DNA of 64,000 nt. Origin: MWCO01 sp964488865. GTDB taxonomy: Bacteria > Myxococcota_A > Polyangia > Polyangiales > Polyangiaceae. Position 1 is the first letter of the stretch. The number at the start of each line of letters is the position of its first letter. Of this stretch, positions 47,001-54,472 are shown in pieces. A program made the position numbers and the translations under genes. The notes beneath the pieces are model-generated. The model saw nothing but the letters and a program-made list of their open reading frames with translations. It was not told the origin of the DNA and did no database searches. The DNA lies in the NCBI GenBank assembly GCA_964488865.1, contig CAZAWR010000045.1, positions 1 through 64,000 on the forward strand, read 5' to 3'.

Positions 47001-47544
47001 GGTAGTGATCGAGGTGCCGGCCTTGCGAGAGCGCGGCCAGGATCTTCTGCAGCTCGCGACTTACCTCCTCCAGCAGATCGCGGCGGAGCGCAAGGAGCCG
47101 GTCAAGTCCCTGTCCGACGACGCGGTCGAGATGCTGTCGCAGCATGGGTGGCCGGGCAACGTGCGGGAGCTTCAGAACGTGCTGCGCGCGGCCACGCTGT
47201 TCGCGGACGGTCTTGTCATCGACGCGAACGTCCTCCGTGACCAGATTCACGTACCTGCGTCCCAGGAGCCTGATGACGGCCCCGAGAGCGGCCCGGCGCC
47301 TCGGTCTGCGGCATCCCGGTCCTCTCCTCCCACGCAGGACCCGGTCGATCTCGCCTTCGAGAGCATCCGGCAGGGCGACTCGAGCTTGACGGAAATGAAG
47401 CGTCGCATCGAGCGGGAGTGCATCGTGCGTGCGCTGGACGAAACGGGCGGAAACATCACTCGCGCGGCCACGTTGCTGGGGATGAAGCGGCCGAGGTTGT
47501 CGCAGATCATCAAGGAACTCGGACTCCAGAAGGGCGAGGGTTGA
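44047..47544 (+). CDS. Sigma-54 activator with degenerate NTPase-like and TPR regions
   Basis: About 1,165 residues. The first 220 resemble a STAND/AAA module whose P-loop is lost (GVVLAETTDGPTAHAIRQ where GxxGxGKT is expected), with a Walker-B-like GAVVVIEGSLPEG. A long helical array follows to about residue 790, with TPR-like units such as YAQAQVLYERAIEACRELGD. The AAA+ domain begins at GGFVGRDPKMLRLM and has Walker A GESGTGKE, the sigma-54 loop GSFTGA, Walker B LFLDEIGD and FREDLYYRL. The C-terminal Fis HTH is ETGGNITRAATLLGMKRPRLSQII. No receiver or FHA domain is visible, so the TPR part is the likely sensor. The start is uncertain (ATG 44047 or GTG 44014). One base separates it from the lipoprotein gene. 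Confidence 0.9.
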   Translation: MLTALPTAQVPPDAIQPESSPRPCGLAQLDARVTSRHTGVVLAETTDGPTAHAIRQHVMRRASRQVGRVVLTADASHLCGCFADVGMRLGIPRLSADPAGASRQLAEASEGAVVVIEGSLPEGSWDSRVLGQLGRESCRGLFVMVCAGVAGMVGRESGRERVEILGESKETARVWWEGVIEALVEAGPPGSLASLERWWHGMGGLPALPEQAHSVLGEAAQALLTGLELAHRSWPVARIDLLGTRRDLDDLLQTGLVRLEQGFCVVDRTGQVLAPVTVELQRKVAGAMLEVFSDDPWGRLHASVLLLDAGAGTEADEQLARTLELAGTTAQRRDLWAIWVPELTHRDPDAHRDVSLCSARRALALDDVDAALELAGEARRGLASPPYEAALLMGRAQLARGDIVGARVSLEKAREVAPDGPSRARSLASEAEAAFWAGELDQAEELAERALGLTPSATTRLRARNVLGRVLLAKAKWTEAEVSFAEDEALAASERLSDALSRARVNRAVALLSGGQLDAASRVLEEELEEGQKQRRPRAIAIALSNLGVVAHMGGRYAQAQVLYERAIEACRELGDRLGLARPAANLAELRLELGMVDEAEQALRFAQCTLRAGVPASLAPLLSVLEAEIHLERGESSHAARCAQDALRSASRSSNGAKAGECCRLITRISLEDGNLAAAEEALTQSYQHVDGPRVEAECAWLEARLARARGEDASDLARRASSLARVCGEPELCRATATLEAEIALSEDDVQGARGHLRAARRALRAMTEGLSPALLRSVQSRKDIRAMESLSFAIEQRGTPFQPSDGREEYAGPPSGGFVGRDPKMLRLMAVVRRVAAGSTAPVLIHGESGTGKELIAEAIHQCSDRRDKPLVKVNCAALVETLLLSELFGHEKGSFTGAAARRRGRFELADGGVLFLDEIGDISPRTQVALLRVLQDGTFERVGGGTPLRADVRVVCATHRDLSRMVAEGTFREDLYYRLCGVVIEVPALRERGQDLLQLATYLLQQIAAERKEPVKSLSDDAVEMLSQHGWPGNVRELQNVLRAATLFADGLVIDANVLRDQIHVPASQEPDDGPESGPAPRSAASRSSPPTQDPVDLAFESIRQGDSSLTEMKRRIERECIVRALDETGGNITRAATLLGMKRPRLSQIIKELGLQKGEG

Positions 47545-47545
47545 C

Positions 47546-47962
47546 ATGCTCACACGCATTTTGTTTCTCGTTTCGACCTTGGCGCTGGTGTGCGGAGCCA
47601 CGGGTTGCTTGCTGGAACCCCTGACCCCCGAGGAGGAGGCTGAGTTGCTGGCGGAGATGGAGTCGAGCGCCATGGCGCCTTCCTCGGTGGGTCGCGATAC
47701 CGACCCCGAGCCGAGTCATCCCGAGGCTTCGTGGCCTGACCTGCCCGGTCGCAAGGAGACATCCTTGCGAACGATGGGCGGTTCGACGGGCGCTACGAAG
47801 CCGGACCCCACCCCGTGGCGATCCACGGGCCGGGACGGCAAGCCCGACCCGACGCCCTGGAACGCGCAGCAGACCGAGGCCGAGACTGACACCGAGAGCG
47901 GCGAATCGATCTGGGGCCCGTCGGACAAGCCGGACCCCACGCCGTGGAAGAACCTCCTCTGA
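47546..47962 (+). CDS. Small lipoprotein with three KPDPTPW motifs
   Basis: A 138-residue exported protein. The signal ends in lipobox ATGC (Cys21). The mature region is hydrophilic, rich in Glu, Thr, Pro and Ser, and probably disordered. The heptapeptide KPDPTPW occurs exactly three times, at residues 85-91, 99-105 and 128-134, each preceded by a small or charged residue and the last near the C-terminus. I know no family with this motif. It starts one base after the sigma-54 activator stop, with GAGG seven bases upstream inside that gene. No peptide-maturation enzyme is adjacent, so a modified-peptide role is not claimed. Confidence 0.75.
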   Translation: MLTRILFLVSTLALVCGATGCLLEPLTPEEEAELLAEMESSAMAPSSVGRDTDPEPSHPEASWPDLPGRKETSLRTMGGSTGATKPDPTPWRSTGRDGKPDPTPWNAQQTEAETDTESGESIWGPSDKPDPTPWKNLL

Positions 47963-48047
47963 CCTGCCCGACCTCCTCGCTCAATCCAGAGTCTCAGACG
48001 CCCTTTCGATTCGGCTTCGGTGGTACCATCCGGCGCAGGAGGAAGTT

Positions 48048-48614
48048 GTGTCCGCAGAACCACGCTTCAACGGCGTGATGCTCGTCAACCGGCTCGACAA
48101 CCTCGGGATGCTCCGAGGACAGCCGGTGCTCGAACAGACGCTGCGGACGGCCACGCGAGAGGTTCGCTACGCTTACCGTGACCGGAGGGTCGTTTCGCAG
48201 CGGTGGCTGCCCATGCCGTGGCTTGTCGACTTGCATCAGGCGGTCGAGCAGGTCACCCACGCGGGGACGGCACTGTCGCGCCAACTGGGCTACTTCGGAA
48301 CGCGTCGGGCGTTCGGAGCGGTAGGGGGAACGCTCGCGGGGTTGGCCTCGCCGGAGGGGCTGTTTCGCGCCGCGTCGAAGCTGTTCCGAACCTACTACCG
48401 TCACGGCGCCCTGACGATCCTTCGGTCCGAGTCCCAGATGGTCGTGGCGCGATGGGATGACTGCCAGGGGTTCGACGCGCAAAACTGGCAGGTTACCTTC
48501 GGCAGCTGTGAAGCGCTGCTCGAGCTGACACGGGTGTCGAGCCCGCACGTGCAGGTGGTGTCAGGGGGGGGAGACGGCGACGCCCACGCGGAGATCACCG
48601 CGCTCTGGCGATAG
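48048..48614 (+). CDS. TIGR02265/DUF2378-like protein
   Basis: A 188-residue soluble protein resembling the family described as restricted to Myxococcales and present there in many copies. The similarity lies in length and in the C-terminal half: LFRAASKLFRTYYRHGALTIL, WQVTFGSCEALLELTRVSSPHVQV, and a final Trp strand ITALWR. The function of the family is unknown to me. The GTG start has AGGAGG about five bases upstream. The stop codon TAG runs into the left end of the repeat element at 48613. Confidence 0.65.
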   Translation: MSAEPRFNGVMLVNRLDNLGMLRGQPVLEQTLRTATREVRYAYRDRRVVSQRWLPMPWLVDLHQAVEQVTHAGTALSRQLGYFGTRRAFGAVGGTLAGLASPEGLFRAASKLFRTYYRHGALTILRSESQMVVARWDDCQGFDAQNWQVTFGSCEALLELTRVSSPHVQVVSGGGDGDAHAEITALWR

Positions 48615-48747
48615 CTAGACCCAAATCAAGCACTGTTCGAAGAACGTGCTTGGATTGGGGGCCATCGGAGCCGAAGGCGAGGCGTGTTGGGCCCGTTAGC
48701 AAAGCCTAGAACCAAGGAGCGCGCGGAGCGCTTGATTGGGGGCTAGC
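48613..48747. repeat. Dispersed palindromic (MITE-like) element
   Basis: A 135-bp unit filling the whole gap between two convergent stop codons. Its ends are inverted repeats: 48614-48634 and the reverse complement of 48727-48747 agree at 18 of 21 positions (GCTAG-x-CCC-x-AATCAAGC core). Each end also folds on itself: the left is a long stem with AAGCAC/GTGCTT and GTTC/GAAC arms, the right has AGCGC/GCGCT. The right end recurs at 111-150 and the left end at 57011-57042. It encodes nothing recognisable. It could be a non-autonomous mobile element or a bidirectional terminator family. Confidence 0.75.
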
Positions 48748-49849
48748 CCACGACCAACCGCAAAGAGGGCGGGGCCACCTCGTCGTCGGACTCCGAAGCC
48801 TTGACCATGGGGATGGCCGGGCAGGTCCAAGACTCTCGCGGCGCATGGGCGAGCGATGGCGAAAGCGTTTCGTCGAGGTCGTCGTGGGGAGCGATGCGGT
48901 CGAGCACGGACGCGACGGTTGCGGCGTGGCGACGCTCCGCGTCCGCGATGTCGAGCAGTTGCTGCGCCTCCTCACCTGGGAAGGCTCGAGCGAGCATTCC
49001 GTGTACGAGAGCCGCTCGCTTCTGGGCGTGCATGGCCATGCGCAGTGCCGCTTCGAAGTCGAGGTCCTCCACAGGACAATCGAGGGCCGGAGAGGTGGCA
49101 GCGGCCAGCCCCTCGAACACCGGATCGTCCACATCGATCGGCGTGTCGCCCATCAGCCCTTGGATGTTGGCTGCGTGCAGGGCGCACACCTCCTGCATCC
49201 CCTCGAGGAACTCGCGGGTCCGTGCGCGAGAAGTCCGGCGCGCGATCCACGCATACGCCTTGCCCGCGTGCCGAACGGCATCCAGGGTCTCGGCCAGGAC
49301 CCTTTTCACGTCCTGTCCCGCCGTCAGCTCCTTGAGCCTCCGGTCCAGGGAGTTCTCGAGCATGGCGGCTCGGTCTTCGTCCGACTGGGCGAGCGTGAGG
49401 AAGAAGTCCAGGGCCGGCCCGTCGAGCTGTGCGGCCATGTCCGTGAGAAAGTGCGCGGCTCGTCGGGTGCAGTCCAGCGCCATGGCGATCGCTTGCTCGG
49501 AGGTGATGAGCCTGAGATGGGACCACTCGGGCGCGGTCTTGATGCCAACGATGTGTTTGCTGGGGCGATCGGGCAGGGGAGCGTCCGTGAGCTTTCCCAC
49601 CATCGCATCGATCTCCAAGGACATCAGCTGCTCGATCCGAGCGAGGTCGAACAGGAGCTTGCGAGCTTCGGGCACGGTGGCCTGTCGGGCGAGATTCCCA
49701 AGAAACAAGGCCGACGCAGACTGCATGTCGAGGGTGTCACGAAGGGCACGAGCCAGGGCCGGGGGCTTGACCGTGCGCGCCCGCACATGGGTTTGCGGCT
49801 CACCTTCCCACGAAGACTTCCGCACTGGGAGTTGTGGCTTCCCGTTCAT
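48743..49849 (-). CDS. Ferritin-like/rubrerythrin-like helical protein
   Basis: A 368-residue protein of three successive helical modules of about 90-100 residues resembling ferritin-like bundles. Examples are SASALFLGNLARQATVPEARKLLFDLARIEQL and, in the third, FEAALRMAMHAQKRAALVHGMLARAF then LLDIADAERRHAATV. Only the third has an ExxH pair (AERRH), and the matching Glu in its first helix is missing, so di-iron binding is doubtful. The ATG at 49849 follows TGAGGTGGATC; the longer frame to 49954 lacks support. Its stop codon lies inside the right end of the repeat element. Confidence 0.7.
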   Translation of the reverse strand: MNGKPQLPVRKSSWEGEPQTHVRARTVKPPALARALRDTLDMQSASALFLGNLARQATVPEARKLLFDLARIEQLMSLEIDAMVGKLTDAPLPDRPSKHIVGIKTAPEWSHLRLITSEQAIAMALDCTRRAAHFLTDMAAQLDGPALDFFLTLAQSDEDRAAMLENSLDRRLKELTAGQDVKRVLAETLDAVRHAGKAYAWIARRTSRARTREFLEGMQEVCALHAANIQGLMGDTPIDVDDPVFEGLAAATSPALDCPVEDLDFEAALRMAMHAQKRAALVHGMLARAFPGEEAQQLLDIADAERRHAATVASVLDRIAPHDDLDETLSPSLAHAPRESWTCPAIPMVKASESDDEVAPPSLRLVVG

Positions 49850-50086
49850 GATCCACCTCAGCGAATAGTTTCTGATGCTCGCAAGCGACGGTGTGTTGCG
49901 GCGCCCAGGAACACACTCAGTCCTACGATGTGTCCATATGACCGCACATAGCACACACCTTCCAGAGGGGCAGCGCCTCGAAGCTCGACGGCGGCATCGT
50001 TCGAACGATTTTTTGTCCGATGTTCCGCCCTAGACGAACGCCTTGCAGCCTGAACAAACCAATCCAGGCTGACAGCAACGATCCCC

Positions 50087-51388
50087 TCAGGGGAGCGTTG
50101 TCGGCGTCGCGTATCCCTCCATCTCCAACAGCTCTCCCAAGCTGAACCCGACGAAGGGCTGACGGGGCACCGGAACCTTCCCTGCCGCCACCCACAACGA
50201 CAGCTCTTCGGGGGCGAAGACGACCTGGTACAAGGCTCCGTTGGTGGCCAAGCTCAGACCGTCGTCCACCGTACCCTCCGGGCTCTCCTCACCCGTCCAC
50301 GGGTTCATCCGGTCGCGCATCAGCTCGATCAAGCCCTCGGGACCCAGCTTCCCGAAGCGCGACTCGGGCGTGGACCGAGAGACCAGCTGGGTCAGGCGGT
50401 CCCATCGGATCAGCGTGTTGTCGCTTGCGGGCTCTACATCGAGCTCGGAGGTCTCGGCGCCCACGAAGTGATTGGTCGCGTACACCACACCGTCTTGCAG
50501 GGGCCGAACGCTGACGTGACCCGGGGCCATCTCGAAGACCTCCGCACTACGCGACTTGCCGTCGGACACGACGAGGGTCTCGAGGCTCATGTGGTTCGAG
50601 GTCGTGGCGATGGTGCGCGCATCGTCGAGCGTGAAGGCGTGGGTGAGGATCTCGACGACCATCTGCACGTGGCTTCGACCGGTGAGGTCATTGACGGTGT
50701 TGTCGAGTGGGTGAACCTCGTTGGAGGCGACGACGATGCCCTCGGCGTTCATGCCCTGGTAGCTCGAGAGGTTGCCGGGGAAGCCGACGAACAGGTGGGG
50801 GATACCGCCGTTGGGGCGTCGCACGAAGATGACGGGGTTGTTGACGACGAAGTCGACCGCGAACCAGTCGAGGACGCGCGCGTGATACAGGGCGCCGTCG
50901 GGGGTTGCGTCGCCTGCGACCACGACCTGGGAGCAGCCGGGTGCGATGTCTTGGATGTCGGGCATGCCGTGGTTGAGGAACTCGACGGCGACGTCTCCGA
51001 AGTTGACGAGCAGGCACTCGAACATTTGGAAGTTCGGGTCGGCGACGGCCTTCACCATTCCCCTGCATTCTTCGAGCATCCACGGGTAGGAGTTGGCGAT
51101 GGCGAGCTCCTCCATGTTCGCGATCTTCGCGGCGTCGCGAAGGATCTTGAAGAGGGGATCGCTCAGGAGAAACTGCCCGGCTTCGCGCAGCCTGTCGCCG
51201 AGGAGCGTGCCGTGCTGGTAACCCATTTCGTAGGGCGTACCGTACAACCACACGATGGTGTAGCCGTCGCGCTGGGCGATGAATCCCTCGGGGATGGCGG
51301 GTTCCGCGGGGTCTTGCTCGCTGGAGCACGACGGCAGCAAGAAGGTCAGGGCGAGCAGGGCAGCGGCGGGCAGGTGAGCGAGACGCAT
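50087..51388 (-). CDS. C45-family acyltransferase/peptidase lipoprotein
   Basis: A 433-residue Ntn-hydrolase-like protein of the acyl-CoA:6-aminopenicillanate acyltransferase/phospholipase-B-like group. A lipoprotein signal (LALTFLLPSCSS) comes first, then an N-terminal helical domain with EGFIAQRDGYTIVWLYGTPYEMGYQHG. The predicted nucleophile is the Cys in APGCSQVVVAG, after which autocleavage would occur, followed by ALYHARVLDW and NHFVGAE. The substrate is unknown. It is expected in the periplasm or outer membrane. Confidence 0.82.
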   Translation of the reverse strand: MRLAHLPAAALLALTFLLPSCSSEQDPAEPAIPEGFIAQRDGYTIVWLYGTPYEMGYQHGTLLGDRLREAGQFLLSDPLFKILRDAAKIANMEELAIANSYPWMLEECRGMVKAVADPNFQMFECLLVNFGDVAVEFLNHGMPDIQDIAPGCSQVVVAGDATPDGALYHARVLDWFAVDFVVNNPVIFVRRPNGGIPHLFVGFPGNLSSYQGMNAEGIVVASNEVHPLDNTVNDLTGRSHVQMVVEILTHAFTLDDARTIATTSNHMSLETLVVSDGKSRSAEVFEMAPGHVSVRPLQDGVVYATNHFVGAETSELDVEPASDNTLIRWDRLTQLVSRSTPESRFGKLGPEGLIELMRDRMNPWTGEESPEGTVDDGLSLATNGALYQVVFAPEELSLWVAAGKVPVPRQPFVGFSLGELLEMEGYATPTTLP

Positions 51389-51449
51389 GGGGAGAATCTA
51401 AGGGGGCCAGAGTCCCGCCGCCAGCCAATAGAGCGAGGTGTGTCAGCGG

Positions 51450-52142
51450 TCACGACTCATCGATCTCCCACGTCCCCTTCTGCGTCGGCACGGCAAGAGC
51501 GCGGGAGAGGGCGTCGAGAAAGCGTGGTCGTGGCCATTCGAGAGCGCCGAAGCGTTCCAGGTGTTCGGTGTACATCTGGCAGTCGACGAAGTGGAACCGG
51601 TGCCTGGCGAGGTATTGCACGAGGGTGACGAAGCCGACCTTGGAGGCATTGGGCACGAGGGAGAACATCGACTCCCCGAAGTAGGCGGCGCCCAGAGACA
51701 CGCCGTACAGACCACCGACGAGCTCTTCTGCCTGCCACACCTCCACGCTGTGGGCGAGCCCGAGGCGGTGCAACTCGGTGTAGGCGTCGATCATGTCCTG
51801 GTTGATCCAGGTTCCGCGCTCGTGGTGGCGCGGGGTGGTCGCGCATCCACGGATGACGCGCGGGAAGGCGTGGTCGAGGGTGACGCGGAGGGTCTGGCGT
51901 CGGAGCTCCTTGGCGAGGCTGCGTGACACGTGGAGCAGTTCTGTGGGCAGGACCATGCGTGGGTCTGGGCAGAACCACAGCAAGGGCATGCCTTGGTGGG
52001 GCCACGGAAAGATTCCCGACCTGTACGCGAGCACGAGCCGCTCGGGGCGAAGGTCCCCACCGACGGCGATCAATCCATCGCGCCTTGCCCAGGAGGGCGG
52101 AGGGAAGACCAGGTCATCGGAGAGCAAGACAGGACCGGGCAT
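51450..52142 (-). CDS. aat: Leucyl/phenylalanyl-tRNA-protein transferase
   Basis: Adds Leu or Phe from tRNA to N-terminal Lys/Arg of proteins, marking them for ClpS/ClpAP degradation. The 230-residue product has FPPPSWARRDGLIAVGGDL, YRSGIFPWPHQGMPLLWFCPDPRMVL, the hallmark GGLYGVSLGAAYFGESMFS, and FVDCQMYTEHLERFGA. The ATG at 52142 is the normal family start. No clpS or clpA is in view. Confidence 0.95.
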   Translation of the reverse strand: MPGPVLLSDDLVFPPPSWARRDGLIAVGGDLRPERLVLAYRSGIFPWPHQGMPLLWFCPDPRMVLPTELLHVSRSLAKELRRQTLRVTLDHAFPRVIRGCATTPRHHERGTWINQDMIDAYTELHRLGLAHSVEVWQAEELVGGLYGVSLGAAYFGESMFSLVPNASKVGFVTLVQYLARHRFHFVDCQMYTEHLERFGALEWPRPRFLDALSRALAVPTQKGTWEIDES

Positions 52143-52271
52143 GGGGACCTTCTGTGATCGGAGCGAAGGATAGTCAATCCGAGACCCCGATGACCTATCC
52201 TTGCCAAAGCTCTGGGGGCGTGCCAGAAGGACCTCGTGGTGCGATGTGAGGACCCACCCGGCGAGGGGCGC

Positions 52272-52787
52272 ATGTTCGAGCAAAAAGCCATTGCCATCCC
52301 GAAGGACTGGGGACTTCGAGCCTTCGCCGACGCGGTGGAGGCCACGCTCGAGGAGCTTGCGACCGAGCGGTGGGAGAGCCGCATCTTCCAGTTCGGCCCA
52401 CAGGGCTTGCTGATCGTTGCGCGCCGCCCGCGGATGTTCGAGATCGACGACCCGTCGATGATTGATCCACCGGATTGGATGGATGACGGCGAGGCCGAGG
52501 AGCAGGACGATCTCGAGCCGCGCACGCGGGAGATGCTCGACAAGATCTTCGACCTGGTCGGTCCGGTGTCTTTGGACACGGCCCTGGACGGGATGCCCAG
52601 CGCGGTGCAGGGCATCACGCGTCTGTATCCGCTCCGGTTTCTCGAAGACGCATGGTCCGAGTTGCAGCGTCATCATCAGCTGCACATGAGCGAGCATGAC
52701 GACGGGGACGAGGCGTGCGAGTACGCCCAGGTCGTGGGGGCCGTGCTCGAGGCGATGCGCGACGGGCTTCGCCAGCGCGTGAGCTGA
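52272..52787 (+). CDS. Hypothetical acidic protein
   Basis: A 171-residue soluble, strongly acidic protein. It is not recognised as a family. It begins FEQKAIAIPKDWGLRAFADAVEATLEEL and has a central acidic segment (WMDDGEAEEQDDLEP) before helical C-terminal residues. The ATG at 52272 has GAGGGG upstream; GTG 52236 is an alternative. Convergent with the exonuclease gene. Confidence 0.55.
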   Translation: MFEQKAIAIPKDWGLRAFADAVEATLEELATERWESRIFQFGPQGLLIVARRPRMFEIDDPSMIDPPDWMDDGEAEEQDDLEPRTREMLDKIFDLVGPVSLDTALDGMPSAVQGITRLYPLRFLEDAWSELQRHHQLHMSEHDDGDEACEYAQVVGAVLEAMRDGLRQRVS

Positions 52788-52808
52788 GGGAATTCTATCC
52801 CGATCGGG

Positions 52809-53600
52809 TCACACGTGAGGTGGTGGAGGGCCGTTGCGGTCACGCCATGCACGCTGCACTTCCATCATGATGCGGGCGCAAGCCTCCGCGTCGGAGAGCG
52901 CCTGATGATGGTCGAGGTCGATGCCCAGGTGCGCGCACACGGTCGGCAGATTGGCCCTGGGCAAGTCGAAGGTTCGACGCGACCACTTGACGGTGCACTT
53001 GAACCGAAGCGCGGGCATGGGCAATCCCGATCGGGTGCAACAGGCACGGAGCACGGCGCGATCGAAGGGGGCGTTGTGTGCCGCTAGGAAGTCCACGCCT
53101 TCGAGCATCGGCGCGACCTCGGGCCAGACGTGGCCGAAGCTCGGCGCGGTCGCCACGTCGTCCCACGTCAGCCCGTGCACCCAAGTGAAGGTCATGGTTC
53201 GACGGGGCGGACGAATCAGACGGTACGCTCGATCGACGATCGTTCGGCCGTGCACTCTGACGAGGGCCACGGCACAAGCGCTGTCGGGTTTTGGGTCGGC
53301 GGTTTCGAAGTCGATGGCGACGAAGCGCGATTCTTGTGGTGCGATCGCGGGGGGCGGACCTGCGTGCTGGGAGCGCTCGAAGCCCACCTGATCGAGCACG
53401 GAAGCGAGGGTCTCGGGGTCGAGGGCGGAGAGGATGCGTCGCGCGGTCGCCTGGGGGTTTCCGGCGAGGGCCACACGCAGGGCGACCAGACCTGCGGGTT
53501 GGGGCATGTCGATTCCGAGCGTGTTCGCCACCTGGCGCAGGGAGGACCGGTCCAGGGCACCCAGGAGCGCCTTCTTGTTGACGACGGGGCGGTGTCGCAT
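52809..53600 (-). CDS. DEDDh 3'-5' exonuclease (DnaQ-like)
   Basis: A 263-residue protein. An N-terminal helical region of about 85 residues precedes an epsilon-type exonuclease domain. The ExoI motif is FVAIDFETAD (Asp/Glu), ExoII HNAPFDRAVL, and ExoIII HHQALSDAEACARI with the catalytic His and Asp; all four acids plus His are present. It may act in repair or RNA/DNA trimming rather than as the Pol III proofreader, since the N-terminal region is unusual for DnaQ. The ATG at 53600 was preferred over GTG 53657. Confidence 0.85.
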   Translation of the reverse strand: MRHRPVVNKKALLGALDRSSLRQVANTLGIDMPQPAGLVALRVALAGNPQATARRILSALDPETLASVLDQVGFERSQHAGPPPAIAPQESRFVAIDFETADPKPDSACAVALVRVHGRTIVDRAYRLIRPPRRTMTFTWVHGLTWDDVATAPSFGHVWPEVAPMLEGVDFLAAHNAPFDRAVLRACCTRSGLPMPALRFKCTVKWSRRTFDLPRANLPTVCAHLGIDLDHHQALSDAEACARIMMEVQRAWRDRNGPPPPHV

Positions 53601-53704
53601 CGGCAAGGTATGGTAATCACGGGGGGCAGAGGCGGCGAGTGTCCCGTTTCTTGGCACAACGACGAGGGTGAGCTACGACCAGACCTGGTGTGGAGGTGTC
53701 GGAC

Positions 53705-54472
53705 ATGGGAGCTCTCAATGATGATGCCGCGAGCAGTGGGTCGGACCGACCTCCTTCTTCCGAATCGCGACCAATTCGTACGAATCTGAACGACACGGAT
53801 CCTTCTTTGCCTCCTCCTGATCCCAATCGTCCACGGCTTCTGCTGCAGCCCGAACCGGCTGCCCTTCCGGACGCGCTCGACACGCCGGAGTACGTGGCGC
53901 CGACGCCGCCGCCGCTGGAGACCGAGCACAAGACGTTCGAGCTGCAGACGGTGAAGATCCGGGCGGAGCTGGAAGTGATCAAGGAGGAAGGCTCGGAAGC
54001 GCATCGCAACCCGGATCCCGGTTTGCGGCAGGCCGACATTCCGACGGTGCTCGTCAGCCGGGTCCAGCGGCGTCGATCCTGGGCCGTGGTTGGGGTACTG
54101 GTGGGGTTGGGGGTCGTGGCTGGGGTGGGTATTTTGGCGGTTGCCCAGCTGACTCGGGAGGAGCCTGTGGAGGCTGTGGAGCCTGGGGCCGCGCTGGAGG
54201 CGCCGGCAGGTGCGGTTCCCACGGCAAGCGAGGCGCCTGCGGCGGCCGCGGAGCCTTCCGCGGTGCCGAGCGTCACGGCCGCCGGTGAGGGAGGGGTGCC
54301 AGCTTTTTCTGCAGCGCCCGTGACGCCTGAGCCGCCGGTGTCGAGGGGTGCGGAGCCCCAGAGGGTAACGAGGCCGCACAAGGGGGCGGATCCCGCGGTG
54401 GGACCCGATGCTCCCGAGGGGCCGAGCCCGACGAGCACCACAACGATCCCGCTGGGGCCACCGGAGTTCTGA
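53705..54472 (+). CDS. Single-span membrane protein with Pro/Ala tail
   Basis: A 255-residue protein. A cytoplasmic-like N-terminal part contains TEHKTFELQTVKIRAELEVIKEEG. One membrane helix lies near residues 128-148 (WAVVGVLVGLGVVAGVGILAVAQL), and an Ala/Pro/Glu-rich C-terminal half would be outside. No domain is recognised. The ATG has GGAGG eight bases upstream. Its TGA shares one base with the start of the TPR/PEGA gene, so the two are coupled. Confidence 0.65.
   Translation: MGALNDDAASSGSDRPPSSESRPIRTNLNDTDPSLPPPDPNRPRLLLQPEPAALPDALDTPEYVAPTPPPLETEHKTFELQTVKIRAELEVIKEEGSEAHRNPDPGLRQADIPTVLVSRVQRRRSWAVVGVLVGLGVVAGVGILAVAQLTREEPVEAVEPGAALEAPAGAVPTASEAPAAAAEPSAVPSVTAAGEGGVPAFSAAPVTPEPPVSRGAEPQRVTRPHKGADPAVGPDAPEGPSPTSTTTIPLGPPEF

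Noticed and set aside
47546..47962. KPDPTPW lipoprotein as a ribosomally made, modified peptide precursor
   Set aside because: No radical-SAM, cyclase, lanthionine or other maturation gene is next to it, and the lipobox argues for an intact lipoprotein. Kept as an unknown.
49996..50014. Palindrome plus T6 as a terminator
   Set aside because: The T-run is on the plus strand, but both flanking genes are on the minus strand, and no plus-strand gene ends upstream.
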